From Botrimarina hoheduenensis (GTDB lineage: Bacteria > Planctomycetota > Planctomycetia > Pirellulales > Lacipirellulaceae), in NCBI RefSeq assembly GCF_007859815.1, contig NZ_SJPH01000006.1, positions 62,001 to 126,000 of the forward strand: 64,000 nt of DNA. The letters run 5' to 3'. Below the pieces are notes generated by a model. The model worked only from the letters and a program-made list of their open reading frames with translations. It made no database searches and was not told the DNA's origin. Position 1 is the stretch's first letter; every line of letters begins with the position of its first letter. The translations under genes and the position numbers were made by a program. Below, one piece after another: positions 26,248 to 35,888 of the stretch.

Positions 26248-27192
26248 TTAAGCCGGGCGTTTGGTACGCCGCGCCGACGCACCTACCAGAATAACACACA
26301 CCAGCACTTCGGCGGTAATCCAGATGATGCGGGTGGCAACGGCGGTGGCGAGCGCTCCGGCTTGGCCTGTTGTGGGGGCAAGCACCTCCAGCATCAGCCC
26401 GTCGCGGACTAAGACCCCGCCGGGCAACATCGAGAGGAAACCGGCAACCACGGGCAGGGTCGCAGCCAGCAGCCAATCGGCGGGGGCCACGACCGAATCA
26501 ACCCCCACCGCCCGTGCGGCCAAGCAGACGCTCATCGCCAGCAGCGTCCAAGCAGCGAGCGAGGCGATCCCGCCTTCTGCCATCAGTAGCCAGGTAAATC
26601 CGCGCGGTGCCCGCTCGACATCGATCTTCGCTAGCCTCCGCGTCAGCCACTTGGCCAGCGGCGGGGTCGTGGGAGCGACGCACAGCACCGCGAAGGCGGC
26701 GGCAATCCACGGCAGTGACCCCTGTTCGGACCCCATGCGGAGCGTTAACAGCACGGCGGAGATCACACACCCAACCGCCATCAGCGTGAGCGTTTCATAG
26801 AAAGAACAAGCCGCGATCGCGGCCGGTCGGGTGTTGAAACCAATCATCCGATCGATGCGGATCGCCACGGCCGCCGCTTTCCCCGGGATGTACTTGCCAA
26901 TCTGGCTGACCAGATACGCGGCGGCGGTCGCCCGATAGGGCGCGGGCTCGCCCAGGGCGCGCAGGCACTGTCGCCAGAACCAAGCCGAAGGGGTTTGGGC
27001 CGCGATCAGCAGTGCGCCCGAGGCGATCGCGAGCAGCGGATCGATGCGCAGCCCCTCGGCCTGCAGGGCGTGCCACGACTCGCGAAACGCGCCCCCCACG
27101 AACCAGATCGCCAAGGCAAAGATCGCGATCTTCGCAATCAGCCACAACGGGTGCTTGGCGAGCGACGGCTTGGGCGGAGCGGGAGCGGTCAC
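26248..27192 (-). CDS. UPF0104 / lysylphosphatidylglycerol synthetase TM-domain family protein
   Basis: This 314-residue protein has seven or eight membrane helices and the family elements AYLVSQIGKYIPGKAAAVAI (residues 95-115) and VAGFLSMLPGGVLVRDGLML near the C-terminus. Members resemble the flippase half of MprF without its synthetase domain, and archaeal relatives (AglD) take part in glycan assembly. It lies 76 nt upstream of the GT2 gene on the same strand, which supports a role in glycolipid or glycan handling. The start is uncertain: GTG at 27192 fits the first helix but has no clear ribosome binding site, and a longer frame reaches into the divergent promoter region. Confidence 0.8.
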   Translation of the reverse strand: MTAPAPPKPSLAKHPLWLIAKIAIFALAIWFVGGAFRESWHALQAEGLRIDPLLAIASGALLIAAQTPSAWFWRQCLRALGEPAPYRATAAAYLVSQIGKYIPGKAAAVAIRIDRMIGFNTRPAAIAACSFYETLTLMAVGCVISAVLLTLRMGSEQGSLPWIAAAFAVLCVAPTTPPLAKWLTRRLAKIDVERAPRGFTWLLMAEGGIASLAAWTLLAMSVCLAARAVGVDSVVAPADWLLAATLPVVAGFLSMLPGGVLVRDGLMLEVLAPTTGQAGALATAVATRIIWITAEVLVCVILVGASARRTKRPA

Positions 27193-27337
27193 GAGGCCTG
27201 CGGAATCACGATCAGAGGGCGAAAAAAAGGAGCAGAGCGAGAGCCACCGGGTCTGCGTTCCGCCCAACCGTTGCTTGCTGGTAGGATCGTCAGCAGTCCC
27301 GACCCACTTCCGCGTCTTTCCTGGTGCAGCTCCGAGC

Positions 27338-28774
27338 ATGGCGTCCGAACCGTCTCAAGAACAGCCGCCGACCCCGAGCCAGGTCGCCCCGCCCGACCGC
27401 GACGCCGAACAGGACGCCGCCACCGTGGCTTCCGCCCCCACGCCGCTTGCGGGGGGCCTGCCCGTTCAAGGGATCCCGCGCGTGATCTCGCTGATCGTGC
27501 TCTTGGCCGTTGTGCTGCTGATCAGCGTGCTGTTCTTTCGGGTAATGGCCAGCTTTGTAGTGCCGCTGTTCTTGGCGGCCGTGCTGGCGGTGGTGTTCAA
27601 ACCCTTGCAGCAATGGTCCCTGCGGATCACCGGGGGTCGTCCCCATCGGTCCGCTTTGATCACCACACTGGTCGTTTCTTTGGGCGTGCTCGTGCCTACT
27701 CTGGTGCTCGGCTGGCGGGCTTATGTCGAGACCAGCCGCATCGTACGCACCGTGCTGCAGGACGATGTCGAGCTGATCGAGTCGCTCGGTGACGATGGCG
27801 TGAGCCTCGGCGAACTCTCGCCGCTGCTGCTGGATCGTCCTTCCAACAGGGTCGAAACGTCTGCCAACGAGTCGCTTCCCGCCGAATCCGCCCCGTCGGA
27901 GCCATCCGGCTCAGCAGCAGCCACCTCGCCAGACGCTCCTGCGGTCGAGCCAACCGACCTCGCTACCACGGCTAAGGAAGACGCCGATCCGCCCGTGATG
28001 GGCTGGATCGATCGGCTGCGGGCTTATGCCAACGCGCCGCTGCGGTGGTACCACGACAACGTTGACAAAACGTTCGATCCGAACGCGACGCTACGGGCCG
28101 TTGCCCGATACTCAGCGCAGCAAGCGGTGAGCCTGGGCCTGGTCGGCATCCAGGCGCTGGTGAGCACGGCGATCGGTTTGGTGGTGATGATCTTTGCGCT
28201 CTACTACTTCTTTGCCGACGGTCCCAAGATCATCGAAACCCTGATGCATCTCTCACCGCTGGACGACGAGTACGAGCACGAGTTGCTCGTCAAGTTTGCG
28301 TCGGTTAGCCGTGCGGTCGTTGTCGCTACGCTGCTGTCAGCCGTTGTGCAGGGATTGCTAGCCGGGATCGGCTACCAGTTTGCCCTCGACGCCGGTTCGC
28401 CCGTCTTCCTGCTGACGGTGCTGACCATGCTGCTGGCGATCGTGCCGTTTGTCGGAGCGACCGCCGTTTGGATCCCGGTCGCGTTGTGGGTGTTCTTCGT
28501 CCAGGAAGACACCGTTGCGGCGGTGGTGCTAGCGGTCTACGGAGCCGGGATCGTTTCGACCATCGACAACGTCATCAAGCCGCTGGTGCTGCATGGTCAG
28601 TCCAATCTGCATCCGCTCTTAGCGTTGCTGAGCATCTTGGGCGGGATCCAGCTGCTGGGGCCGGTAGGGATCCTCGTGGGGCCGATGCTTGTGGCGTTTA
28701 TGCAGGCGTTGCTGGGCATGCTCCGTCGCGAACTGGACAGCTTCAACGCCACGCCCCCGTCGGAAACCGCATGA
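27338..28774 (+). CDS. AI-2E family (YdiK/PerM-like) membrane protein
   Basis: This 478-residue protein matches the AI-2E transporter family (PF01594), whose members export signals or small ions; substrates are mostly unproven. It has the N-terminal helix pair (VISLIVLLAVVLLISVLFF from about residue 50) and the conserved C-terminal four-helix block with LLAIVPFVGATAVWIPVAL and LVLHGQSNLHPLLALLSILGG. An insert at about residues 170-225, rich in Ser, Pro, Ala and Glu, lies in the large extracytoplasmic loop and is unusual for the family. The first 45 residues are disordered. It is divergent from the UPF0104 gene; the ATG at 27338 was chosen because the upstream frame reads through that gene's start. 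Confidence 0.85.
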   Translation: MASEPSQEQPPTPSQVAPPDRDAEQDAATVASAPTPLAGGLPVQGIPRVISLIVLLAVVLLISVLFFRVMASFVVPLFLAAVLAVVFKPLQQWSLRITGGRPHRSALITTLVVSLGVLVPTLVLGWRAYVETSRIVRTVLQDDVELIESLGDDGVSLGELSPLLLDRPSNRVETSANESLPAESAPSEPSGSAAATSPDAPAVEPTDLATTAKEDADPPVMGWIDRLRAYANAPLRWYHDNVDKTFDPNATLRAVARYSAQQAVSLGLVGIQALVSTAIGLVVMIFALYYFFADGPKIIETLMHLSPLDDEYEHELLVKFASVSRAVVVATLLSAVVQGLLAGIGYQFALDAGSPVFLLTVLTMLLAIVPFVGATAVWIPVALWVFFVQEDTVAAVVLAVYGAGIVSTIDNVIKPLVLHGQSNLHPLLALLSILGGIQLLGPVGILVGPMLVAFMQALLGMLRRELDSFNATPPSETA

Positions 28775-29007
28775 AATAATGGTATCCGCGGGGCCTGCCG
28801 CCCTGGAGGACTCGACTAGGGCGTTTTGACTGCTTTCGCTAGACTGCCAAAACGCCGCTGGCACCAGCGTAGATCATCGGGTCGAACGCTCGCCACGGCG
28901 CTCGTACAACCGTTAGGATTACAACGTCGATCGGGCGTGGCGCTGCGCGCTACCCCGGGTGAAAGGGGGGTGGCCCCATGACCGGCGTTACTTGTGGAGG
29001 GAATCGG

Positions 29008-30546
29008 ATGAGCGTCGCCAGCGCCTGCTTGTTGGTCTTCTTGGCCGGGGTGAACTACGGATGGGAGCCCGTCCGCTCCGATGCCGTCACCGCGACATCT
29101 ACCAAGCACGACTACATCGTGCAGCTCTCGGGCGAAGACCTGCGCTCGATCGCACGGGGCGACACCACCGAGCTGACGAGTGTTGTGCCAGCCGAGGTTG
29201 GCCCGATCGACAGCGTACGGGTGCGCTTCGGCGAGGGCCCGTTGCCGCAGGGCATTGCCGGGCATCCCGAGTCGCACCTGCAAACGGTTGCCAAGCCGGT
29301 GATCGACGAGGCCTCAGGCGATTCGGTGCCGTGGCCCGAGCCGAAGCGTCAAACGGTCTACCAAAACCCGAGCCAATTCAACGTTCAGGGCTTGCAGCAA
29401 GGATTTGGCCAAGCGACCCCCCAGCAGGGTCCGCTGAGAGAGTTTGGCAACAATCTGTCCGAGGCCACGCGACAGTCACTCAGCGACTTGGGGCAAGGCA
29501 CTCAGGGGTTCTTCGAGGGGATCGCCAACGGCGTGCAGAGCTCGGCCGAATCCCTCGGCAACGTCGGCCGGAACACAATCAACGCGGGCAATCCGGATTA
29601 CTTTCGGCAGCGTCAAGCGGCTGAGATGGCCCAGCGTGCAACCCCGCCCCCTCCCTCGTGGGACGGTACTTCCGCCAACGCCCCAAGATCGTCGTTGCCG
29701 CCCGATCCTTTTGATAACAACCTGCCCCCGCAGCAAAACCAGTCCGGCTATTCCTACCAGTATCCCAATCCCTCAGCGTCGGGTGGAACAACATCCGGGA
29801 ATATCGCTCAATCATTCGCCGGGGAGCCCACGCTAACCAATGGCACCTTCGATCGCCCCAGCCGGCTAGAGGCGGTGAGTGATCCGACCTACTACGGCAA
29901 TAACGCTCAAACGCCGGCTGCCAACGGTTATGGGCCCGGCTACGGGCCCACAAACACTCCGCCGGGATACAACAACCAACCTCAAAATCCGTACCCAGGC
30001 CAATCGTACCCAAGCCAGCAAACCGCTCAGCAGCAAAACCCAGCTCTGCAATATTCAGGTCAGCAATACCCGCCGACGAATAACCCGGCCTACTACAACG
30101 ACCAGAATGCCAATCCGCTTGCCCGTCAGAACTCGGGAGGAAGCCTGTTCGACAACAGTCGAGCGGGGGGGCCGCTCCTGACGCCGCCAAGCGTGATCCC
30201 GACTTCGGCATCGCAGGCAACGAATTGGCCTGCGCCACAAGGCAACCAAAACGGGGGCCAAAACCCGGACCCGGCCAACGGCAACAGTTGGGCAAACATG
30301 CCGCCGATTGGCACCGCTGCCGCTACCAGCGCCACTGACGGAGGCAGCCCCGCGAACAATCAGCAAACGAATGCCAACGTTCCCCTTGAAACAACGGACC
30401 CGCTCAACAGGGGGTTGGTCTACGTGTTGCTGATCGGCTCGTTGGCATTGAACTTCTACGTGTGGACCACTTACCTCGATACGCGCAACAAGTACCGAGC
30501 TGCCCTCCGCCGCGGTCCCTCGTCGTACGCCAATGCGGCCCTGTAA
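29008..30546 (+). CDS. Gln/Pro/Asn-rich exported protein with C-terminal membrane anchor
   Basis: I do not recognise this 512-residue protein. It begins with a signal-like segment (SVASACLLVFLAGVNYGWEP), has a folded-looking region up to about residue 100 (HDYIVQLSGEDLRSIARGDT), then about 350 low-complexity residues rich in Gln, Pro, Asn, Gly, Ser and Tyr, and ends with a single membrane helix (GLVYVLLIGSLALNFYVWTT) and a basic tail. The layout suggests an envelope-spanning or surface-exposed protein held by its C-terminus. The ATG at 29008 has GGAGG at 7-8 nt; an in-frame ATG at 28978, also with a good ribosome binding site, would add 10 residues. Confidence 0.72.
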   Translation: MSVASACLLVFLAGVNYGWEPVRSDAVTATSTKHDYIVQLSGEDLRSIARGDTTELTSVVPAEVGPIDSVRVRFGEGPLPQGIAGHPESHLQTVAKPVIDEASGDSVPWPEPKRQTVYQNPSQFNVQGLQQGFGQATPQQGPLREFGNNLSEATRQSLSDLGQGTQGFFEGIANGVQSSAESLGNVGRNTINAGNPDYFRQRQAAEMAQRATPPPPSWDGTSANAPRSSLPPDPFDNNLPPQQNQSGYSYQYPNPSASGGTTSGNIAQSFAGEPTLTNGTFDRPSRLEAVSDPTYYGNNAQTPAANGYGPGYGPTNTPPGYNNQPQNPYPGQSYPSQQTAQQQNPALQYSGQQYPPTNNPAYYNDQNANPLARQNSGGSLFDNSRAGGPLLTPPSVIPTSASQATNWPAPQGNQNGGQNPDPANGNSWANMPPIGTAAATSATDGGSPANNQQTNANVPLETTDPLNRGLVYVLLIGSLALNFYVWTTYLDTRNKYRAALRRGPSSYANAAL

Positions 30547-30736
30547 GCGGCGTACGTCGGTTTAACAAGAAGTGCGGCACCCTCACCTTACGCCGTCAAA
30601 CGGCACCCGGTGATCCCCCGCCCCGCGACGCCGCTTTCGCGGTAGTCCTATCCGTGGGGAAGCGGGTCTTGTCGGAGGACCCCCTCCTGAGGGGATCTCT
30701 GCTACCAGGCGTGCTACCGGGCGTGGAGAATCGGGC

Positions 30737-33700
30737 TCAATCGACCACGCTGGCCCAAGCGGCTTCTGCCTCTTCCAGCCACGAGTCCGCGGCGTTCTCG
30801 GGTTCAATGCGGTAGCCGTTGCGCTGTGGGGGGCTGTCGTCATCACGCCACCCGAGTCGCTCGGTCGGCTCGGCGGCATAGAGCGTTTCGTCGGTTGAGA
30901 GTTCCGCAGCCTCGGCTTCGTACGGCGCGTCTACGGAAGCCGCATACTCCCATTCCAATTCGGGTGACACCGTCGCCGGCTCCCTGAGCGGCGCGGGGGC
31001 TGGTGCCAAAACGGGTAGGGGTTCGATCACCGAGTAAGAGGCCTCGACAGCCTCAGCCGCAAGCTCGCCGTACTCCGCTTCAACCGCGGGGAGAGGCTCG
31101 GCCACCGGGGGAGCGGGTTCTACCACCACAACCGGTTCGGGTCGGCGTTTCTTACGCTTCTTCGGCCGCGGTGCCGGCTCGGGGGCGACGAAATCCTCGA
31201 CAACAAGCTCCTCTTCGTCCTCTTCGGGAGGCTCAATCAGAGCGGGCTCGATCGGCTGCACTTCGTCGGTAAGTTGGTCGGCATAGTGGACGGGCAGACG
31301 CCGTACATCGGCCTGGAGCGACTTGAACATTTCCCAAACGTGCTCGTGGCAAGTGAAGACCAGCAGTTGGTGCCCGTCCGCCGCAAAGCGGGTGAGCACC
31401 TCGGCCGCGATCCGTGCCCGCCGGTCGTCGAAATTGACGAGCACGTCGTCCAAGATCATCGGCAGCTGCACGCCCCGGCGGGCGTACATTGCCACCAAAG
31501 CCAACCGCACGCTCAAGAAGAGCTGCTCGCGGGCTCCGCGGCTGAGCGCTTCCACGGGCAGCGAGACGCCGTCCGCGTCGTCCACCAGCAGGACATCATC
31601 CGCCAGCGGGGTCCAGACCCGTGGGTACCGCCCGCGGGTGAGCCGCTCCAGGTACTTCGAGGCTTCGATCAAGGTTTCCGGCTGGCGGTGCTCCTCGTAG
31701 TCGTTGCGGATGAGTTCGAGCATGGCTCCCACGGCCGCCCGTTCGCGCCAGCGCTCGCGTGCCAGATCGATCTGCGATTCGATCAGCCCGAGCTCAACCC
31801 GCCGATCAGCAAGCGAGGTGTCGTCGATCATCGCCTGACGCTGTGCCTGCAGCAGTCCGCGCCGCGCGACCAGATCGCGGAGCGACTGCTCCAGCTCCTC
31901 GTGCTTGGCGTTGGCTTCGTTCCACAGCGTGTCGAGGCGTCCGGCGGCGGGGCCTTCGAGCAGCTCGACAAAGTCTTCTTCCGCACCCGCCTTGCCGATC
32001 GCGGCAACAATCTCGCGCGAGATGCGGGCTCGCTGCTCCTCGAAACGACGCGCCTCATCGTGCTGCGCGGCGAGTCGTCGGTAAGCTTCCTCGTCCGTCA
32101 CCGAGGCGGAACGGAAGAGTGACTGGCGCTCGTCTTCAACCCGCTGCGCTGCCGCGGCGACCGCCTGCTGCTTCTCTTTGAGGTCGCGTGAACGTTCCTG
32201 GAGCTTCTTGCGGTGTTCGACCCGATTCTGTTGCAGCCGCTGCTCGCTGAGCAGATGACTCAGTTGGTCGAGCGGCTCCGCGTCTTCGACAACGAGATCG
32301 GCCTGTTCAGCAAGCGCCTCGATACGCTTGACCACCTTGGCGTACTCGCGCTCAATGCGTTCGAGTTCTTCTTGCTTGCCTTGCGAGCGTTGCTCCAGCT
32401 CCGCCAGGCCGCGGTACTGATTGGCCAGCTTTTCAAGTTCTGCGGCGGTGGTTTCGTCCGGCAGACCCACGGCCCGCAACGCCGAACGCCATTCTTTTTC
32501 TGCCGCGACCAATTCTTCTTTCGCCAACGCGAGCGTTTCTTCGGCCGAGGAGGCTTGCACCTTGGCACGACGGCGTTCGGCCTCGACGGGCAGCATCCGC
32601 TCGAGTTCCGCCAGATGTCGCTCGGCGTTCTGTAGCCGCAGCACGACAGAGCCCTCAGCCATCGGCTGGTCTCCGGCGAGCGCTTCGCGATCGCGCTGCG
32701 CCTCGCTGATCTGCCGCTCGGCGAGATCAACCTGCTGGCGGACCGCGTCGAGCTGGTCGGCCCGGTTGTCCTCGAACAGAAAGCGGGCAAACAGCAACGC
32801 CAGGCCTCCCCCGGGCCAAAATAGCCAAGTCGCGCTTCGTTCGACCCCGGTGAAGAAAGGCAGGAAGGTCATGATGGCGCACAACGCAAACGCCATCGCG
32901 AGCGGGATGAACCACTCGATGGGCATGACCTGCTGCTCGATCAGGTCGCGGTTGGATTGCTCGAGGTCCATCGCTTGGCGACGGGTCTGTTCAAGCTTCT
33001 GCTCGGCCTTGAGCCGTTTACGCAGTGTCGTGACAAGTTCGCCGGCCGACTCGATATCGGGGGGCAAGCCGAGCTTGTCACTCGAGGTGATGGCCGACTC
33101 CATCTGCGAGGCGTACTTTTGCTCGGCACCGCGGCGGGAGTCGACCTCGCGTTTCGCTTCGACGACGAGTTGTTCTGCCTCGCGGACCGCTGCGGCAGCG
33201 GGCTGAAGATGATCGAGTGTGTCCTCGTTCAGGACCGGGGCGGCTTCTGGCGTCGGTTTGTGCCGCCACAGCTTCGCGAGCCGGGCCCGCTCGGAGTCGG
33301 CGCGTGTGTCGAGCCGCTCAACCTCTTCGCTCAGCTCGGCGGATTGGCGCTCGAGCGATTCGAGCCATTCTTGCTGCTCGCTCAGCGCATCCAATCGGCA
33401 GCACGAGCGGCGGAGGCTTTCGTTGATACCCAGTTCGCGGATCTCGGCAATCACTTGGCGTCGCTGACCGCGCAGCACGTCTCCTTTGCGCTGATGTTCT
33501 TCGGCTTGCTGATTCAGCGAGTCGAGCAGCGCCAGTGCCCCGTCGGGGAGCGGACGCAGCGAATCGAGCAGCGCACGCTGTTCCTCCACCCGCAAACGTT
33601 CCGACCACAGCGGCTTGAGGCCCACCGCAAGCTCGATCCGCCTAGCGTGGCGCTCAGCCTGCTTCAGCTCGATCGAGAGCTGCTGGAAGTGGGTCTCGAC

Positions 33701-34357
33701 CTCATCCATCTCAACGGCCAGCTTGGCCCACTGTCGGCTCGAGATGGTGAGTTCACCGATCTCGGCCTGAATTGTCTCGCGTCGCGCGTACAGCTCATAC
33801 AGCAGCGAGGGCTCTCCCGCCGGGCCGAGAAGCTGCCTGCGGCTGGATCGTAAGCCCTGGATCACGTCGTACAACGACACCCGATCCAAGCCCGAAGTCA
33901 GACGATAGATCCACCGGGCTGCTTCGGCCCCCTCGAGGGCACCGAGCTCGTTGATCTCGTCCAGCCCGATCGCGAACACGTTGGTGTAGGTGCGCTCATC
34001 GACCGATTCGAGTGCTTCGCGGAGCAGGCGGTCGCCCTGTTCTTCGCCGTCGGGCAGGGTGATACGAACCCGGCCACGGTCGGTGGTGCCGCGCTCCGCG
34101 TAGCGGGCCACTTCGAAGGGGCCGTCGTCGCTGATAACGCCCAGTTGCCCGCCCGGTTGGCCGCCGTTGCGCGGGGGCAGATAGCGCTCACGACGCTCGG
34201 GGGTGACGCCGTACAGCATCGCCCGCAGGAAATGCATGAGCGTCGTCTTGCCGGCCTCGTTGGGACCGTACAAGACCGTGATCTCCGGCGAGAGCTGACG
34301 CAGCCGCAGATCGTTCCAGACCCCAAAGCCCTCGACGTTGATCTCGGTTAATTTCAT
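30737..34357 (-). CDS. YhaN/SbcC-like AAA ATPase with coiled coil and membrane hairpin
   Basis: This 1206-residue protein is an SMC/Rad50-type ATPase of the YhaN group. The N-terminus starts MKLTEINVEGFGVWNDLRLR and has an intact Walker A (GPNEAGKTT, residues 31-39). Long coiled coils flank a central pair of membrane helices (about residues 490-530, with IPLAMAFALCAIMTFLPFF). The C-terminal half has the signature SRGAREQLFLSVRLALVAMY and Walker B PMILDDVLVNFDDRRAR near residue 965. A tail of about 170 residues is Pro/Glu/Val-rich with a Lys/Arg patch (PRPKKRKKRRP). It is downstream of an SbcD/YhaO-like gene, the usual nuclease partner, so both probably form a complex for DNA or RNA processing at the membrane. 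Confidence 0.85.
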   Translation of the reverse strand: MKLTEINVEGFGVWNDLRLRQLSPEITVLYGPNEAGKTTLMHFLRAMLYGVTPERRERYLPPRNGGQPGGQLGVISDDGPFEVARYAERGTTDRGRVRITLPDGEEQGDRLLREALESVDERTYTNVFAIGLDEINELGALEGAEAARWIYRLTSGLDRVSLYDVIQGLRSSRRQLLGPAGEPSLLYELYARRETIQAEIGELTISSRQWAKLAVEMDEVETHFQQLSIELKQAERHARRIELAVGLKPLWSERLRVEEQRALLDSLRPLPDGALALLDSLNQQAEEHQRKGDVLRGQRRQVIAEIRELGINESLRRSCCRLDALSEQQEWLESLERQSAELSEEVERLDTRADSERARLAKLWRHKPTPEAAPVLNEDTLDHLQPAAAAVREAEQLVVEAKREVDSRRGAEQKYASQMESAITSSDKLGLPPDIESAGELVTTLRKRLKAEQKLEQTRRQAMDLEQSNRDLIEQQVMPIEWFIPLAMAFALCAIMTFLPFFTGVERSATWLFWPGGGLALLFARFLFEDNRADQLDAVRQQVDLAERQISEAQRDREALAGDQPMAEGSVVLRLQNAERHLAELERMLPVEAERRRAKVQASSAEETLALAKEELVAAEKEWRSALRAVGLPDETTAAELEKLANQYRGLAELEQRSQGKQEELERIEREYAKVVKRIEALAEQADLVVEDAEPLDQLSHLLSEQRLQQNRVEHRKKLQERSRDLKEKQQAVAAAAQRVEDERQSLFRSASVTDEEAYRRLAAQHDEARRFEEQRARISREIVAAIGKAGAEEDFVELLEGPAAGRLDTLWNEANAKHEELEQSLRDLVARRGLLQAQRQAMIDDTSLADRRVELGLIESQIDLARERWRERAAVGAMLELIRNDYEEHRQPETLIEASKYLERLTRGRYPRVWTPLADDVLLVDDADGVSLPVEALSRGAREQLFLSVRLALVAMYARRGVQLPMILDDVLVNFDDRRARIAAEVLTRFAADGHQLLVFTCHEHVWEMFKSLQADVRRLPVHYADQLTDEVQPIEPALIEPPEEDEEELVVEDFVAPEPAPRPKKRKKRRPEPVVVVEPAPPVAEPLPAVEAEYGELAAEAVEASYSVIEPLPVLAPAPAPLREPATVSPELEWEYAASVDAPYEAEAAELSTDETLYAAEPTERLGWRDDDSPPQRNGYRIEPENAADSWLEEAEAAWASVVD

Positions 34358-34451
34358 AGCGGAACGGCCTGAGTCGGGGAGCGAGCGACGTGTTTTACGA
34401 GGGGCAGCGGCAGAGGGCGGGCCAGATTGGACCGCGCTTGAGCAACGGGGC

Positions 34452-35675
34452 TCACGCCTCTTCGGTCATCAGAGCCACGCCGAGCTTGGCGGCGCGGTTA
34501 AACAGGTCAGCACGATCGGTGGCGTCGCGGATTTTGGCGACTTCGGCGAGCGAGGACATCGGCAAGGGCTTGGGGAGCATCTCGGAAAGATCCAACGCAA
34601 AGGCGTCGTTGCGACGCAGCACCTGCACCTGACGCAGCAGGTCTCCGAGGATCGTTTCCTGATCGAGTTGCTCGTGGGGCGGGTCGTAGGGGGTCTCGCA
34701 GCGCACGGCGTACGTCCAGCACAGCGGCTGTTCACGCCCGGCGTACTGTTGCAGGTCTTTCAGCAGTTCCTCGCACAGTCCGTCTTCGCGCAGCTGCGCG
34801 ACGATCGGGCCAACCCCGTGCAGCTTCCAGCAAACGAGCTGGTCGGCTCCCTTCGAGCGGATACGCAGTTTATCGAGACGCTCGCGGAGCCGAGCCTTCA
34901 GTTCCGCGGCGCTAACGCCTGCGGTGAACTCCAACTGTTCTTCTTGCCAGCGGACCAAGTCGGTCGCGACGAAGCGAGTTTTGGCTTTCCCCTGCTCATC
35001 CACCTGGACGACGCTGCAACCCGAGGGGCCCGCGTCGCGTGGGGTGAGACCTTGCGGTGCGCCCGCATAGTGGGCCACTCCCGGTTCATGGTCGACGGTC
35101 GCCCGGCGTGATCGCCCGCCCAGCGCCATGTAGTCAACACGATCGCCCTCCTTGCCGGCGGTGTCGCTCGTGCCGAACGCGATACCGACCGTGAAGCGGC
35201 CGTGGGCGTCGCGGCGAAAGCCCGAAGTATCGGCATCGCCGCCGCTCCGGCGGCTCACACCTTGGACAACCGCAACGACCTCTCCGCCTCTTCGCAACTC
35301 GTGGGTTTCGACCCGTCCCACGGGGAAGACCGTCACGTTGGGGGGCAACGGGGTGCTCCGCGGCCAGGCTTCGGGCGGATCAATCGCTCCGCCCGCCCAG
35401 AACACCGCCACGCCACGCTTCTCTAGCCGACGGAATTGTTCGACGAGCAACACCAGGTCGCGCGGTGCCGCTTGCTTAAGGTCGATCACGTTACCGGCAA
35501 GCAGCAACGCATCGGCCTCTTCCGCTAGAGCCGTGTCAAAGACGCGTTCGGCCGCCAGACGCGGCGCGTCGCGCAACGTTTCGCGAAGAAAATCGGGGGC
35601 CATCGGCAACCCGCTCAGCGGAGCGTCGATGTGCAGGTCGCTGGCGTGGACCAGCCGAGCGGTCGGCTTGGACAT
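34452..35675 (-). CDS. SbcD/YhaO-like metallophosphoesterase with degenerate active site
   Basis: This 407-residue protein has the overall frame of SbcD/Mre11/YhaO nucleases and sits 94 nt upstream of the YhaN-like ATPase. Motif 1 is kept (VHASDLHIDAPL, D13 and H15), but later metal ligands are not: GDxxD reads GNVID (N62), GNHD reads GAID (96-99), the middle histidine position reads IAFGTS near 167, and the GHxH site reads YMALGGRSRR (182-191). The surrounding frame (ALG ... YAGAPQGL) still aligns. I infer a folded but probably inactive enzyme that may bind DNA or regulate the ATPase. The ATG at 35675 begins the domain; the upstream extension is not family-like. Confidence 0.8.
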   Translation of the reverse strand: MSKPTARLVHASDLHIDAPLSGLPMAPDFLRETLRDAPRLAAERVFDTALAEEADALLLAGNVIDLKQAAPRDLVLLVEQFRRLEKRGVAVFWAGGAIDPPEAWPRSTPLPPNVTVFPVGRVETHELRRGGEVVAVVQGVSRRSGGDADTSGFRRDAHGRFTVGIAFGTSDTAGKEGDRVDYMALGGRSRRATVDHEPGVAHYAGAPQGLTPRDAGPSGCSVVQVDEQGKAKTRFVATDLVRWQEEQLEFTAGVSAAELKARLRERLDKLRIRSKGADQLVCWKLHGVGPIVAQLREDGLCEELLKDLQQYAGREQPLCWTYAVRCETPYDPPHEQLDQETILGDLLRQVQVLRRNDAFALDLSEMLPKPLPMSSLAEVAKIRDATDRADLFNRAAKLGVALMTEEA

Positions 35676-35888
35676 GAACGCCTCCGTGCGTTGGGGGGTT
35701 GGGCGAAGGTTCCGCGCGCGTCCCTCGCGCTTGCGGCATTCGCCCACTCGCTAGAATCTACCCAGCATGACGCAATCCTCCAACTTCAGCTACCACACGG
35801 GCGGGACCCTTCTCAGCCCCGCCGGCCTCTCTCTTTAGTGGGCGGCCTCGGTGGGATCGGCTAGCTTAAGCTTTTGGGGCGTGTAACG

